A DNA stretch of 56,572 nucleotides from DASVAL01 sp035649575 (GCA_035649575.1 DASRJH010000098.1:1-56572); one strand, 5' to 3'. Numbered from the stretch's first letter, positions 35,204 through 44,379 are shown. Numbers and translations: made by a program. Notes: generated from the sequence alone by a model not told the origin.

Positions 35204-38200
35204 TCACTGATAGTTGACGATCAGCTGTGACGCGAGCGCGGGGTTGTTGTCGTAGGCGGACGCAATGCGGGTCCCGGTGCCAGTGATCACGAAGACCATC
35301 GCGTTGCCGGAATTCCAGCCGGGACGGCTCGTGATTTCCTGCACGATGCTCGCGAGGCCGGGGGTGCGCTGGTTGGGACCGGCTTCGCCGTTGATCGTCC
35401 AAGGTGCGGGAGCCCAGGGCACGGTAGCTGCGGTGCTGGGTCGGTTCGAAATGGTGCCACCCGTCGTCCCGAACGTGCCGGCGTTGTCGGCCGCATGGCC
35501 CCTGATCGAAAGCTGGGTCGGAGCTGACGACGTTCCCTTGGCCGTGAACTGCACGTATGCGGACGTGATGACGGCGCCACGCGGAATGGTGACGTTCTGG
35601 AACCGGATTCCGACGACCTGGGTCACGGTACCGTCGACCACCAGGTCGAGTGAACTGCTGCCACGCGTCACCGAGGTCGCCAACTCTTCGGCGTCGTCGT
35701 GACCGGTCGTGATGGCTCGCACGAGGCTGCCGGCCCCGTCCACCGTGACCTCGACCGAGTCCGTTCGCGTGAACTCGCCATCGGAGGCGCTGAGCCGGAG
35801 CATGTAGCTGCCGAGCGCCGAGAACGAAACGTCGGTCACGGGTTGCGATGGCGTGGTGAAGGCCACCGTGCCAGGACCCGACACCTTGCTCCATTGGATC
35901 GTCAGGGGGGTGTTCAGCCCGTCGTCGGTGACGGTCCCCACCAGGTGCGCCCCCACTGTGATCTGGACGGTGCCATCGGGTCCCGCGTTGACGACGGGTG
36001 GTTGGTTGGGTTGATGCACCGTGACGACGACCGTGTCGGTTCTCGTGAACTCACCATCGAAGGCGCTGAGTTGGCACGTGTAGCTGCCGGCCACCGAGAA
36101 CGAAGCGTTGGTCGTGGCCTGCGTTGGCGCCGTGAAGGACGCCGTACCAGGACCCGAGAGCAGGCTCCATTGGATCGTCAGCGGCGCGTTCAACCCCTCG
36201 TCGGTGACGGTGCCCGCAAGGTTCGCCGCCGCTGTGACCTGGATCGTGATGTCGGGCCCGGCATTGACCGTAGGCGGCTGGTTGACGGGCGCTGGCTGCA
36301 CCGTGACGACGACCGTGTCCGTGCGCGTGAACTCGCCATCGAAGGCGCTGAGCTGGCAAGTGTAGCTGCCGGCCGACGAGAACGAAGCGTTGGTCGTGGC
36401 CTGCGTGGGCGCCGTGAAGGACGCCGCGCCAGGACCCGAGAGCAGGCTCCATTGGATCGCCAGCGGGGCGTTCAGCCCGTCGTCGGTGACGCTGCCCGCG
36501 AGGTTCGCAGACGCTGTGCTCGAGATGGTGACATCGGGTCCGGCATTGACGACGGGCGGCTGGTTGACAGGTGCCTGCACCGTGACGACGACCGTGTCCG
36601 TGCGCGTGAACTCGCCGTCGAAGGCGCTGAGCTGGCAGGTGTAGCTGCCGGCCGCCGAGAACGAAGCGTTGGTCGTGGCTTGCGTGGGCGCCGTGAAGGA
36701 CGCCGTGCCAGGACCCGAGAGCAGGCTCCATTGGATCGTCAGCGGGCCGGGCAGCCCGTCGTCGGTGACGCTGCCCGCGAGATTCGCAGACGCTGTGCTC
36801 AGGATGGTGACATCAGGGCCGGCATTGACGACGGGCGGCTGGTTGACCTGCACCGTGACGACGACCGTGTCCGTGCGCGTGAACTCGCCATCGAAGGCGC
36901 TGAGCTGGCAGGTGTAGCTCCCGGCCGCCGAGAACGAGGCGTTGGTCGTGGCTTGCGTGGGGGCCGTGAAGGACGCCGTGCCAGGACCCGAGAGCAGGCT
37001 CCATTGGATCGTCAGGGGGGCGTTCATCCCGTCGTCGGTGACGCTGCCCGCGAGGCTCGCAGACGCTGTGCTGAGGATGGTGACATCGGGGCCGGCATTG
37101 ACGACGGGCGGCTGGTTGACTGGCGCAGCCGTCTGGTAGTTGACGATGAGCTTTGCCGCGATTGCAGGGCTGTGGTCATAGGCGGCCGCAGTGCGGCAGC
37201 CAGTGCCCGTGATCACGAGCACCATCGCGTTGCCGTAGCTCCAGCCGGGGCGGTTCACGATCTCCTGCACGATGATCGAGAGGTTCGGAGTGCGCTGGTT
37301 GGGGCCCGCTTCGTTGACAATGGTCCAGGGCACGGGCGCCCAGCCAACCGTGGCCGTCGTCCGAGGTCGGCTCGAGATGTTGGCGGCCGACGTCAAGAAC
37401 CCGGGCGCGTTGTCGCTGGCCTGGCCTGCGATCGTGAGCTGGGTAGCGGTCGACTTGGCCTCATCGGTAGTGAACTGCACATACGCGGACGTGATCGTGG
37501 CAGAGGCCGGGATCGTGACGTTCTGGAACCGCATTCCGACGACCTGGCTCGTCGCGCCATCTACGACCATCTCGAGATCGGTGCTGCTCCGGTTCACTGC
37601 AGTCGGCGACTCCTCGGCGTCGTCCTGACTGATCGAGATCGTCCGCTCGACGACGGTGCTGGTCGACGGTGCCTGCACCGTGACCAGGACCGTGTCCGTG
37701 CGCGTGAACTCGCCATCGAAGGCGCTCAGCTGGCACGTGTAGCTGCCGACCGCCGAGAACGAAGCGTTCGTCGTGGCCTGCGTCGGCGCCGTGAACGACG
37801 CCGTGCCGGGGCCCGAGAGCAGGCTCCATTGCATCGTCATTGGGCCGCCGGGCAGGCCGTCGTCGTTGACGGTGCCCGCGAGGCTCGCGGCCGCCGTGCT
37901 CACGATCGTGACATCGGGCCCGGCGTTGACGATGGGCGGTTGGTTGGTGGGCGCTGCGGACGGCACCCCGTACTCGAGCAGCAGGCCGTCGTTCTCGTTC
38001 GGATTGAGGTCGTTGTCGACACCGCGGTCGACGAGGAACAGGCTGTCGCCGGCGCCCACCGTGCTCGGAGCGAACACGATGCCCGCGGGCCTGTGCAGCG
38101 CGGTGCTCGGCAGCGTGATCGTTCGCACCAACTGCCCCAGGGCATTCAAGTGCAAGAGCCGGGTCATCGGCAAGCCCAGCACATAGATGCCACCATCGCT

Positions 38201-39520
38201 CGGACGAAGGGCAATGCCCCCTAGTTCTGTCACACCGAACCCTGCTGTGTCGAAACTGGCCAGCACATCGTCGCCGTTTGGTGACGTGCCGTCGAAGATG
38301 CCGTTGGTTCCTGGTCGCAACTTGTGCACGAGACTCGCGGCACCACCGGCGATCCACAAAGCCCCCGTCGCGCCGTCGAATGCAAGACTCTCCGCGTCGA
38401 GGCAGAAGTTGCGTACGCTGAACGAACGCACGGAGTCGTCTGCGGTGTGCAGCAACCCATCTGGTCCCGTGGCTACGACATAGATCTTGTCCTTGTCGTC
38501 GTCGCTGAAGTAGACCGTACGCGTGGCGCTGTCCAAGGTGATCCCCGATGGTTCGTATGAGTAGCCCACAGTCGTACTCGTGCGCGCAACGATGCCGGTG
38601 CGGCTGGTTTCGAACACATTCGCGCCCGCGTAGATCGGCATCTCGTCGACCTCGCTGTCGGAAACCACCAGTCGATCGTAGAGCGGATCGAAGGTGACCG
38701 CTGCCGGGTCTGGACTCGGCGGCGACCACAAACTTGTCGCCACGGTTGCTCGCAACGTTGCATTGTCGACGTCGATGCCCGAGGTATTCCACGTCCACTC
38801 CGTGGTCAGCATGCGTTGGTCGCCGCTGCTGATGAACAGGTCGTGGTCGCCGGTGCCCGTCGGCGCGAAACCGAACGCGAGCACTTCGGGCACGGGCCGC
38901 AACAGCCCGGCTCTGGGGTTCGGATCGACGGCAGAATGCTGCAGCAGGTCGCCCGTTGCCGGGTCGAAGCCGACGATGCGATCCCGCGCGAAGTCGAAGG
39001 CGATTCCGCGGATCGTGCTCCACGCCGGCGGCAAGGACGTCGACTGGAACCGAGCCCTTCCCGCGCGCAGATCCGCGAGGTCGATGCGCAGCAGGTTCGG
39101 CCCCGCGGCGTCGAGCAGAACGACCTGCTCGTGCTCGCCGTCGATGCAGATTCCCGCGAGCGCAGACCAGGTCGGATGAGGAACTGTCAGCACGTGCAAC
39201 GCGAGCGACGACGATGCGTCGAGCAGCGCGAGCGCACCCTGCGGCAACGCGAACACGAGTTGCGCCACTTCGTCACCGACGTAGTTCGCCGAACACAGCA
39301 GGGGGTCTGGCGCGTAGACAGCCGCCGCACCAGCTCGCAGCGCCGGATGAGGAACGGGTGAGAAAGCGAGTTGCGCTGCACTGAACCCATGAACCGGCAG
39401 CAGGAACTGCGCAGCAGCGAGGGGCTCGAGGGCTCCGGCCAGCTGGGGCTGGTCGACGACCGGGCTTTCTTGTGCAACGAGAGCCGTTGCGGCTAGACAA
39501 ATGGTGGCAATGGTGCGCAT
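35204..39520 (-). CDS. Giant secreted PKD/DNRLRE-like repeat protein (paralog E)
   Basis: 1438 residues from ATG 39520 (signal peptide MRTIATICLAATALVAQ); ATG 39541 would add seven residues before it. The propeller-like N-terminus groups with paralog D (YFSDDDKDKIYVV, NVFETSRTGIVARTSTT). Then PKD, DNRLRE-like (VERTISISQDDAEESPTA), five consecutive PKD domains and a terminal DNRLRE-like module (LVRAITTGHDDAEELATS): 6 PKD and 2 modules. The five-PKD run is nearly identical from copy to copy (ILSTASANLAGSVTDDGL, TNASFSAAGSYTCQLSAFDG), indicating very recent tandem expansion. Upstream on the minus strand a GCAACATGATACAGG segment resembles that ahead of paralog A. Predicted extracellular and structural or adhesive. 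Confidence 0.8.
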   Translation of the reverse strand: MRTIATICLAATALVAQESPVVDQPQLAGALEPLAAAQFLLPVHGFSAAQLAFSPVPHPALRAGAAAVYAPDPLLCSANYVGDEVAQLVFALPQGALALLDASSSLALHVLTVPHPTWSALAGICIDGEHEQVVLLDAAGPNLLRIDLADLRAGRARFQSTSLPPAWSTIRGIAFDFARDRIVGFDPATGDLLQHSAVDPNPRAGLLRPVPEVLAFGFAPTGTGDHDLFISSGDQRMLTTEWTWNTSGIDVDNATLRATVATSLWSPPSPDPAAVTFDPLYDRLVVSDSEVDEMPIYAGANVFETSRTGIVARTSTTVGYSYEPSGITLDSATRTVYFSDDDKDKIYVVATGPDGLLHTADDSVRSFSVRNFCLDAESLAFDGATGALWIAGGAASLVHKLRPGTNGIFDGTSPNGDDVLASFDTAGFGVTELGGIALRPSDGGIYVLGLPMTRLLHLNALGQLVRTITLPSTALHRPAGIVFAPSTVGAGDSLFLVDRGVDNDLNPNENDGLLLEYGVPSAAPTNQPPIVNAGPDVTIVSTAAASLAGTVNDDGLPGGPMTMQWSLLSGPGTASFTAPTQATTNASFSAVGSYTCQLSAFDGEFTRTDTVLVTVQAPSTSTVVERTISISQDDAEESPTAVNRSSTDLEMVVDGATSQVVGMRFQNVTIPASATITSAYVQFTTDEAKSTATQLTIAGQASDNAPGFLTSAANISSRPRTTATVGWAPVPWTIVNEAGPNQRTPNLSIIVQEIVNRPGWSYGNAMVLVITGTGCRTAAAYDHSPAIAAKLIVNYQTAAPVNQPPVVNAGPDVTILSTASASLAGSVTDDGMNAPLTIQWSLLSGPGTASFTAPTQATTNASFSAAGSYTCQLSAFDGEFTRTDTVVVTVQVNQPPVVNAGPDVTILSTASANLAGSVTDDGLPGPLTIQWSLLSGPGTASFTAPTQATTNASFSAAGSYTCQLSAFDGEFTRTDTVVVTVQAPVNQPPVVNAGPDVTISSTASANLAGSVTDDGLNAPLAIQWSLLSGPGAASFTAPTQATTNASFSSAGSYTCQLSAFDGEFTRTDTVVVTVQPAPVNQPPTVNAGPDITIQVTAAANLAGTVTDEGLNAPLTIQWSLLSGPGTASFTAPTQATTNASFSVAGSYTCQLSAFDGEFTRTDTVVVTVHQPNQPPVVNAGPDGTVQITVGAHLVGTVTDDGLNTPLTIQWSKVSGPGTVAFTTPSQPVTDVSFSALGSYMLRLSASDGEFTRTDSVEVTVDGAGSLVRAITTGHDDAEELATSVTRGSSSLDLVVDGTVTQVVGIRFQNVTIPRGAVITSAYVQFTAKGTSSAPTQLSIRGHAADNAGTFGTTGGTISNRPSTAATVPWAPAPWTINGEAGPNQRTPGLASIVQEITSRPGWNSGNAMVFVITGTGTRIASAYDNNPALASQLIVNYQ
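35740..37117 (-). repeat. Five in-frame tandem PKD units of 273-282 bp
   Basis: The landmark CTCCATTGGATCG recurs at about 35889, 36165, 36447, 36726 and 36999, giving spacings of 276, 282, 279 and 273 bases, all multiples of three. Each unit encodes one PKD domain of 91-94 residues starting NQPP. DNA identity between the middle units is high enough for unequal recombination. Confidence 0.75.
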
Positions 39521-39971
39521 CAAGAGGGCTCTGACTTTCAAACTGACCGTAATCGCTTGCTCCCCTGTATCATGTTGCTGGGGTCAGTCTAGCCCACCAT
39601 GGAGCAGCACAATGTGTTGCGAGGCCACGAGGTATGGCGGTTCTTGCGCCGGCGCGAAGAGGCTTCGCCGATTTCGCTTTGCAGCAACGAAACTGCATGG
39701 GCGTAGCCACGGGGGTTTCAGCGATGCTCAACGTCGCACCCGAGTCTGCGTGGAGAAGGCGGGCGATCCTTCGAGTCAAAACAGCGAGGTCGCTTTCGCC
39801 GTCTCAAATCGAGCCGGCGGCCGGCGCCCGCTTGCACACACTCGCTCGGCGAACTCCGCGTCGTGGCAGTAGTGGTGCAGTCCACCACTTGACGGGTATC
39901 AAGAGAGCAGGTCACGTGCCGTTCACCAACCCTCTCGCACTGGGCGCAGAGTCACCATTCACAGTTGCACC
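39521..39971. other. Intergenic region between divergent paralog E and second GCPGS gene
   Basis: The 451 bases contain the promoter-side sequence of paralog E (minus-strand AACATGATACAGGGG near 39555-39572, and TAGACT close by) and the upstream region of the gene at 39972. A 65-codon minus-strand frame at 39718-39915 has no start context or recognisable content and is not called. No terminator or RNA gene seen. Confidence 0.5.
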
Positions 39972-42182
39972 ATGGCGATTGCCAGCATCCGGACTCGACT
40001 CCATTTCTGTAATGCGCTGTTCATCGCAATGTGCACGTGCGCTGCGTCCGTATCTGCGCAACAACCGCAATTGACGCAGACAGATTGGCGCTTCTACTCG
40101 GACGCTGCACCCGATGGCGCCATGACCCCGCTCGCGGCGTTGAACGCGCCCACGGCACTCGGTTCGACCTTGGTGCAGAACGGCACGATCCGCCTGCGCG
40201 TGCTGTTGGCCGAGACTGGCGGCGCTGGCGACCCCAACGAAATCGCCAAGCTGCAATTCAGCCCCGACCAGACGACGTGGACCGACGTCGCGGCGCAGTC
40301 GAGCAGCGCGGGCCATCCGTTTCTCTACGTCAATGCCGCCGCGACCAACGGCAACTTCCTCGGCAGCCTCTTGTTGCCCGCCGGCAATACACTGGGCCGC
40401 TACCACGAGACAGGCACCGTACAGGAGAGCATCGCGGCCTTCGAAACCGGTCTCGAGATGGACTTCGCCATCAAGTGCCATTGGCCCGCGACCGGCACGT
40501 GGTTCTTCCGTCTGGTCTGGAACGGCGGCGCTGTATCACCTTCATCGGCTGGCTACCCCCGCGTGACGATCTCGGCTGCCGACCGCACGCACGTCGTGAC
40601 CTCGGTGGGCAATCTCTTCGGCAGCGAAGGCCTGTCCGAAGAGTTCCGCATCGGCGACTACAAGCGGGTCTGGTACGACGGAGCCAGGTATTGGATCTTC
40701 TACACGGTTGCCGGTGCGGCGAGCGGCTCGACGATGTTCTATCGGCACTGGCCGGGCTTCGGCGAGTGGTCGGAGCCAGCCAGCGTGCTGTCTTCTGCTG
40801 TGACCAACGACGGCCGCCATCGCCCGTGGGTCGAGGTCATCAACGGCATCCACACGGTGTTCATGTTGTTCGGCAGCGACCAGGGACCGAGCACACGCTA
40901 CGTGCGCACCGGCAAGATCGTCGGCAAGAGAATCTCCTGGGGCCCCGAGCAAGCAGTCACGGCCAACTTCGGTGACGAGGCCAACGCGATCGGCGTCGAT
41001 GATGGCGACTACGTCTGGCTCGCGGGCGTCGCCAACAACGGCGGCACAGTGTGGGCCCGGCGTGCCACCAATCCGAACAGCGTGTCGTCGTTCGAGCCAG
41101 CCCGCACAGTCTGGGACAGTGGGGCCAGCGAGAACCACTCGTGCCATGTGATCGGACTAGGTCACAACAGAGCGCTCGTGCTCTGGTACAAGACCACCAA
41201 CACGGACGTTCGCTACTCGATCGTGACCGAGCCTGCTGGCTTCGGTCCGGTGGCCTCCGTCAACACGTCGGGTTGCCAGGACCAGGACTGGGGCTTCACC
41301 GTCGACAAGACGAACGGCTACGTCTACCTCGTGCATACGAACAGTACAACGAACGGCGCTGGCGACCTGGTTCTGCAAGTCTTCAACATCGCCACCGAGA
41401 CCTGGTCGACGGCTCCCGCGCCGCCGTCGGGTGTCGGCAACCGGCCGTTCGGCGGTGACGACCACGCGGCCGTCCAGCTGATCGGCAACGACCTGTACGT
41501 GTACTTCACGCTCGCCGACGGCGGCGAGGATCGCGCCGTGGCCTACCAGAAGTACACGGGACCAGGCGAAGCAGGCACCTGGCGCAGCAGCGCCACGCGG
41601 CTCAGCGATTCGGGCCGCTGCAACCTCGACCGGATCGTCACCGTGGGACCCGGCACACCTGCCGACCGGATCCTTGCGTTGGTCGCCGCGGGCGACAACC
41701 CGAACGCAGGGAGCCCGATCGACATCGAATGGTGGGACGAACCGCTGGGCCCGCTCGGGTCCTTCGATACCTTTGGCGCCGGCTGCCCTGGATCGGCAGG
41801 CGTGCCGTTGCTGGATGCCCTCCCCGGCGAAAGGCCGATTCTCGGGCAAGGCTTCGACCTGCAGTTCTCGTCGTTGCCGTTGACTCCGTTCAACGCGGTG
41901 TTCGCGATCTTCGGATTCTCGGACACGGTCTGGCCTCCGTTCACGCTACCGCTGCCCCTGGCAGTGATCGGCATGCCGGGTTGTACGGCCTACGTGAGCC
42001 TCGACCTCACCTTCCTGTTGGCGGGCCAGAATGGCGTGTGCAACTGGACGATCCCGATCCCGAGCGACCCAGCGCTCACCGGGTTGCGCTTCTTCGTGCA
42101 GGGTCTCGGGCAAGACATCGGCGCCAACCCGGCTGGGATCGTGGCTTCCAACGCCGGCGCCGGTCTCGTCGGCACGCACTAG
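39972..42182 (+). CDS. Secreted propeller-like protein with C-terminal GCPGS module (copy 2)
   Basis: 736 residues, paralogous over the whole length to the gene at 32960. Signal peptide to about residue 30 (FCNALFIAMCTCAASVSAQ). Shared blocks include LTQTDWRFYSDAAPDGAMTP, NFGDEANAIGVDDGDYVWLAG, ARRATNPNSVSSFEPARTV and QDWGFTVDKTNGYVYLVHT. The C-terminal module begins TFGAGCPGSAGVPLLDALPG near residue 600 and ends LVGTH. Unlike copy 1 there is no good Shine-Dalgarno sequence, although the immediate context AGTTGCACCATGGC closely matches copy 1 (AGTTGCAACATGGC). It is divergent from paralog E and convergent with the WbaP-like gene, with 31 bases between stops. Function unknown; probably extracellular, possibly glycan-binding. 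Confidence 0.75.
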   Translation: MAIASIRTRLHFCNALFIAMCTCAASVSAQQPQLTQTDWRFYSDAAPDGAMTPLAALNAPTALGSTLVQNGTIRLRVLLAETGGAGDPNEIAKLQFSPDQTTWTDVAAQSSSAGHPFLYVNAAATNGNFLGSLLLPAGNTLGRYHETGTVQESIAAFETGLEMDFAIKCHWPATGTWFFRLVWNGGAVSPSSAGYPRVTISAADRTHVVTSVGNLFGSEGLSEEFRIGDYKRVWYDGARYWIFYTVAGAASGSTMFYRHWPGFGEWSEPASVLSSAVTNDGRHRPWVEVINGIHTVFMLFGSDQGPSTRYVRTGKIVGKRISWGPEQAVTANFGDEANAIGVDDGDYVWLAGVANNGGTVWARRATNPNSVSSFEPARTVWDSGASENHSCHVIGLGHNRALVLWYKTTNTDVRYSIVTEPAGFGPVASVNTSGCQDQDWGFTVDKTNGYVYLVHTNSTTNGAGDLVLQVFNIATETWSTAPAPPSGVGNRPFGGDDHAAVQLIGNDLYVYFTLADGGEDRAVAYQKYTGPGEAGTWRSSATRLSDSGRCNLDRIVTVGPGTPADRILALVAAGDNPNAGSPIDIEWWDEPLGPLGSFDTFGAGCPGSAGVPLLDALPGERPILGQGFDLQFSSLPLTPFNAVFAIFGFSDTVWPPFTLPLPLAVIGMPGCTAYVSLDLTFLLAGQNGVCNWTIPIPSDPALTGLRFFVQGLGQDIGANPAGIVASNAGAGLVGTH

Positions 42183-42213
42183 CGAATTTTCGCAGCCGCT
42201 GACTGACAGCGCG

Positions 42214-43629
42214 CTAGTAGGCGCCGTCGCGGCGCACCACGACACCGACGGTCCGCGCCAGGATGTAGAGGTCGAGAGTGAGCGACCAGTTGCGGACGTA
42301 GTGCGCATCGAGCCAGACACGTTGTTCGTAGCTCGTGTTGTTCCGACCGGAGATCTGCCACAGTCCTGTGATTCCGGGCGTCACGCGCAGGTAGAGCGCA
42401 AGGACCTGGCCGTACTTCTCGGCTTCGTCGTCGACGATCGGACGCGGGCCGACGAGGCTCATGTCACCGCGCAAGACGTTCCAGAGTTGTGGCAGCTCGT
42501 CGATGCTCGTCCGGCGCAGGAACGCTCCGACCCTCGTGACGCGGGGGTCGTCCTTCAGCTTCTGTGTGGCGGCCCACTCCGCGGCTGCTGCCGGATTCGC
42601 CGCCAGATGATCGCGGAGGATCTGATCTCCGACGTGCATCGTGCGGAACTTGAAGGCGCGGAAATGACGTCCGCCGCGGCCGATCCGGTTATGACCGAAG
42701 AACACCGGTCCCTTCGATGACAGGCGCACGGCGACTGCCACGGCCAGGAAGAGCGGTGCCAGCATGAGGAGCAGCAGCGAAACGCATCCAATGTCGAACA
42801 GCCGCTTCGCGTTGAGCGAGCCGCGGCGATATAGCTTCGGGCTCACCTGGATCGCCGAGAACGACCGCGAAGGCAGGCTCCGCGCGAGGCGATCCGCCAG
42901 CTCCCGGCGTTCTGGATCGACGATGAACAGGTTGCGTGCGCCGAGCCGCACGGCCCAATCGAAGGCGTCCTCGTCCGTGAGCTGGCACGAGGTGGCCATG
43001 ACGACCCAGGGCTGCACGGTGCTCTGACGCGAGAGGATCGGCGTGCTCGGAGCAGCCTCGACCGGGCGCAGACCCTGGCGCGGATTCCGGTGCATGAGCT
43101 CGACGACTTTCTGTGCCGCCGCGGGTTCTCCGACCACGGTCACAGGAATGCCCCACCAGCGCCGACCACCGAGCCAGTACCGGGCGCCCCAGCGGGCGAG
43201 GTTGATCGCGACCGCGGAGATACCCCACGTAGCGCATGCGAACCCGAGCCCGATGTCGACGTCGGCGAGCAGAAGCAGTGCGACGAACGTGACCGCGGCG
43301 GCGATTCCCGTGCCGATCGTGAGGCGACGTGCTTCGTCGACCGGATCGAGCATCACACCGGGATAGAGCCGGAGCCACGCGACCACGCCGCAGACCGCGC
43401 TGGCGTAGGCAGCGACGTAGGGCAAGAAGCCGGCGGTCGCGGGGGTGCCCGGCTCGATCAGCGCGGCTGCGAGCAATACCGAAGCCATCACCGCGAGCGC
43501 GTCGACGCTCACGATCGAGATCAGGGTGACGAGGCTCTGGCTCCCGTAGCTGTCGCGCGAGACCGCGAAGCTCGGGTTCCGAGCAGTGCTCCTAGGAAGG
43601 AGCGAACCACTAAGTCCTGTTAGTGTCAT
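42214..43629 (-). CDS. WbaP-type undecaprenyl-phosphate sugar phosphotransferase
   Basis: 471 residues from ATG 43629, the length typical of WbaP/EpsE-like proteins; the frame remains open upstream to 43728. Four N-terminal membrane spans lie at about 30-145, then a CoA-binding/Rossmann-like domain (about 160-250, IPVTVVGEPA), a re-entrant hydrophobic segment (KRLFDIGCVSLLLLMLAPLF, about 275-303) and the catalytic bacterial sugar transferase domain: FKFRTMH, TSIDELPQLWNVLRGDMSLVGPRP with the essential Asp-Glu at 377-378, and VTPGITGLWQISGRN. The family moves a sugar 1-phosphate (Gal, Glc or similar) from UDP-sugar to undecaprenyl phosphate on the cytoplasmic face, the first step of repeat-unit assembly. 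A TTGACA-bearing promoter lies 70-100 bases upstream. Confidence 0.9.
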   Translation of the reverse strand: MTLTGLSGSLLPRSTARNPSFAVSRDSYGSQSLVTLISIVSVDALAVMASVLLAAALIEPGTPATAGFLPYVAAYASAVCGVVAWLRLYPGVMLDPVDEARRLTIGTGIAAAVTFVALLLLADVDIGLGFACATWGISAVAINLARWGARYWLGGRRWWGIPVTVVGEPAAAQKVVELMHRNPRQGLRPVEAAPSTPILSRQSTVQPWVVMATSCQLTDEDAFDWAVRLGARNLFIVDPERRELADRLARSLPSRSFSAIQVSPKLYRRGSLNAKRLFDIGCVSLLLLMLAPLFLAVAVAVRLSSKGPVFFGHNRIGRGGRHFRAFKFRTMHVGDQILRDHLAANPAAAAEWAATQKLKDDPRVTRVGAFLRRTSIDELPQLWNVLRGDMSLVGPRPIVDDEAEKYGQVLALYLRVTPGITGLWQISGRNNTSYEQRVWLDAHYVRNWSLTLDLYILARTVGVVVRRDGAY

Positions 43630-43699
43630 GCCAGTCGAGGTGTCAGTCAGGCAGGTCCCGAGATCCCACCGCTCAGACGGGATCCAACTCTGAGCCGCC

Positions 43700-43728
43700 A
43701 GGATCTCCGGCCAAACCGGACTTGTCAA
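43700..43728 (-). promoter_or_regulatory. Sigma-70-like promoter of the WbaP-type gene
   Basis: On the minus strand TTGACA (43728-43723) is followed after 17 bases by GATCCT (43705-43700). The -35 is perfect; the -10 matches 3 of 6. The spacer contains the inverted repeat CCGG-TTTGG-CCGG. It would give a leader of about 65 bases before ATG 43629. Confidence 0.5.
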
Positions 43729-44188
43729 CCTGGCTTTTTCTCCTGAGGCTCACGCAAGCCTCATGCAAAGCCAGGATACACTCAACGAGGGCCTAGTGCT
43801 GGAGCAACCGAACGCGTTGGTTGCGCCGTACCGGATTTGAGAAAGGACGCGAAAACTACTCTTCGAACTTTCGCTGTCGAACAGGCGCTGCCATCGCGGC
43901 GACTGCTTCGAGCCAGCGACGGCGAGATTGCACCGTCGCCTGGCCATCGTCAATCCGGTTTTTTCTCGATGCAGCAAGTGTCCCCTCGGCGCAGCACGCT
44001 TGGCCGCGCGGCATGCTCGACCGGGTCGTGAGTCTCGAGCGTGACCCATGCGGAACGCGTGCGCTCGTTTGGCGAGGGACTCCCACCGCGCAGCCGACTG
44101 TTCCGCGCCGCGATCGGACCCCGGCGAGAGCACGGGCGGCAAGCGCGCAGGATTCCTGACAAAGCGCGTCCGGCGTCCGCGAAGGCAG

Positions 44189-44194
44189 TATCCT
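44189..44194 (+). promoter_or_regulatory. Candidate -10 element TATCCT
   Basis: GCAGTATCCTGG matches the hexamers upstream of the genes at 285, 10770 and 32960. Here the next gene start (44380) is 185 bases downstream, so either the leader is long or the gene begins earlier. Confidence 0.3.
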
Positions 44195-44379
44195 GGTTCG
44201 ATAACCCCTCATCTTCGCGCGCACGGCATCAACCCGCGGAGAAGCCAACCCGCGATGTCGCAGCCGTAGCGTCTGTACACCCTCTCGAAAGGGACGACCA
44301 CTTTGACCCCCACTGCTCGTCGTTTCGGTTCCGGGCCGTTCGCCGCCGAATCGGCGCTTTGCACCGGCAGGCAAGGCCC

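Larger units (their letters stand above)
43630..44379. other. Long divergent intergenic region
   Basis: The 750 bases lie between the divergent WbaP-like and nucleotidyltransferase genes. I see the WbaP promoter candidate (43700-43728), an imperfectly placed hairpin TGAGGCT-CACGCA-AGCCTCA at 43744-43763 without a T-run on either usable side, and TATCCT at 44189-44194. The reading frame of the nucleotidyltransferase stays open back to 44041, but those codons show no family similarity. No RNA gene recognised. Confidence 0.5.

Noticed and set aside
13407..39520. Regularly spaced repeats resembling a CRISPR or satellite array
   Set aside because: The period is about 275-285 bp, is in frame, and encodes PKD domains; there are no short direct repeats with unique spacers.
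39718..39915. Small minus-strand frame of 65 codons in an intergenic gap
   Set aside because: No ribosome-binding site, no hydrophobic or motif content, and composition like a chance frame.
43744..43763. TGAGGCT-CACGCA-AGCCTCA hairpin as a rho-independent terminator
   Set aside because: No T-run follows on either strand in the direction of transcription, and the site lies upstream of, not after, a gene.
44041..44379. In-frame N-terminal extension of the nucleotidyltransferase
   Set aside because: The residues are low-complexity, Arg-rich and unlike the family; the fold begins directly at ATG 44380.
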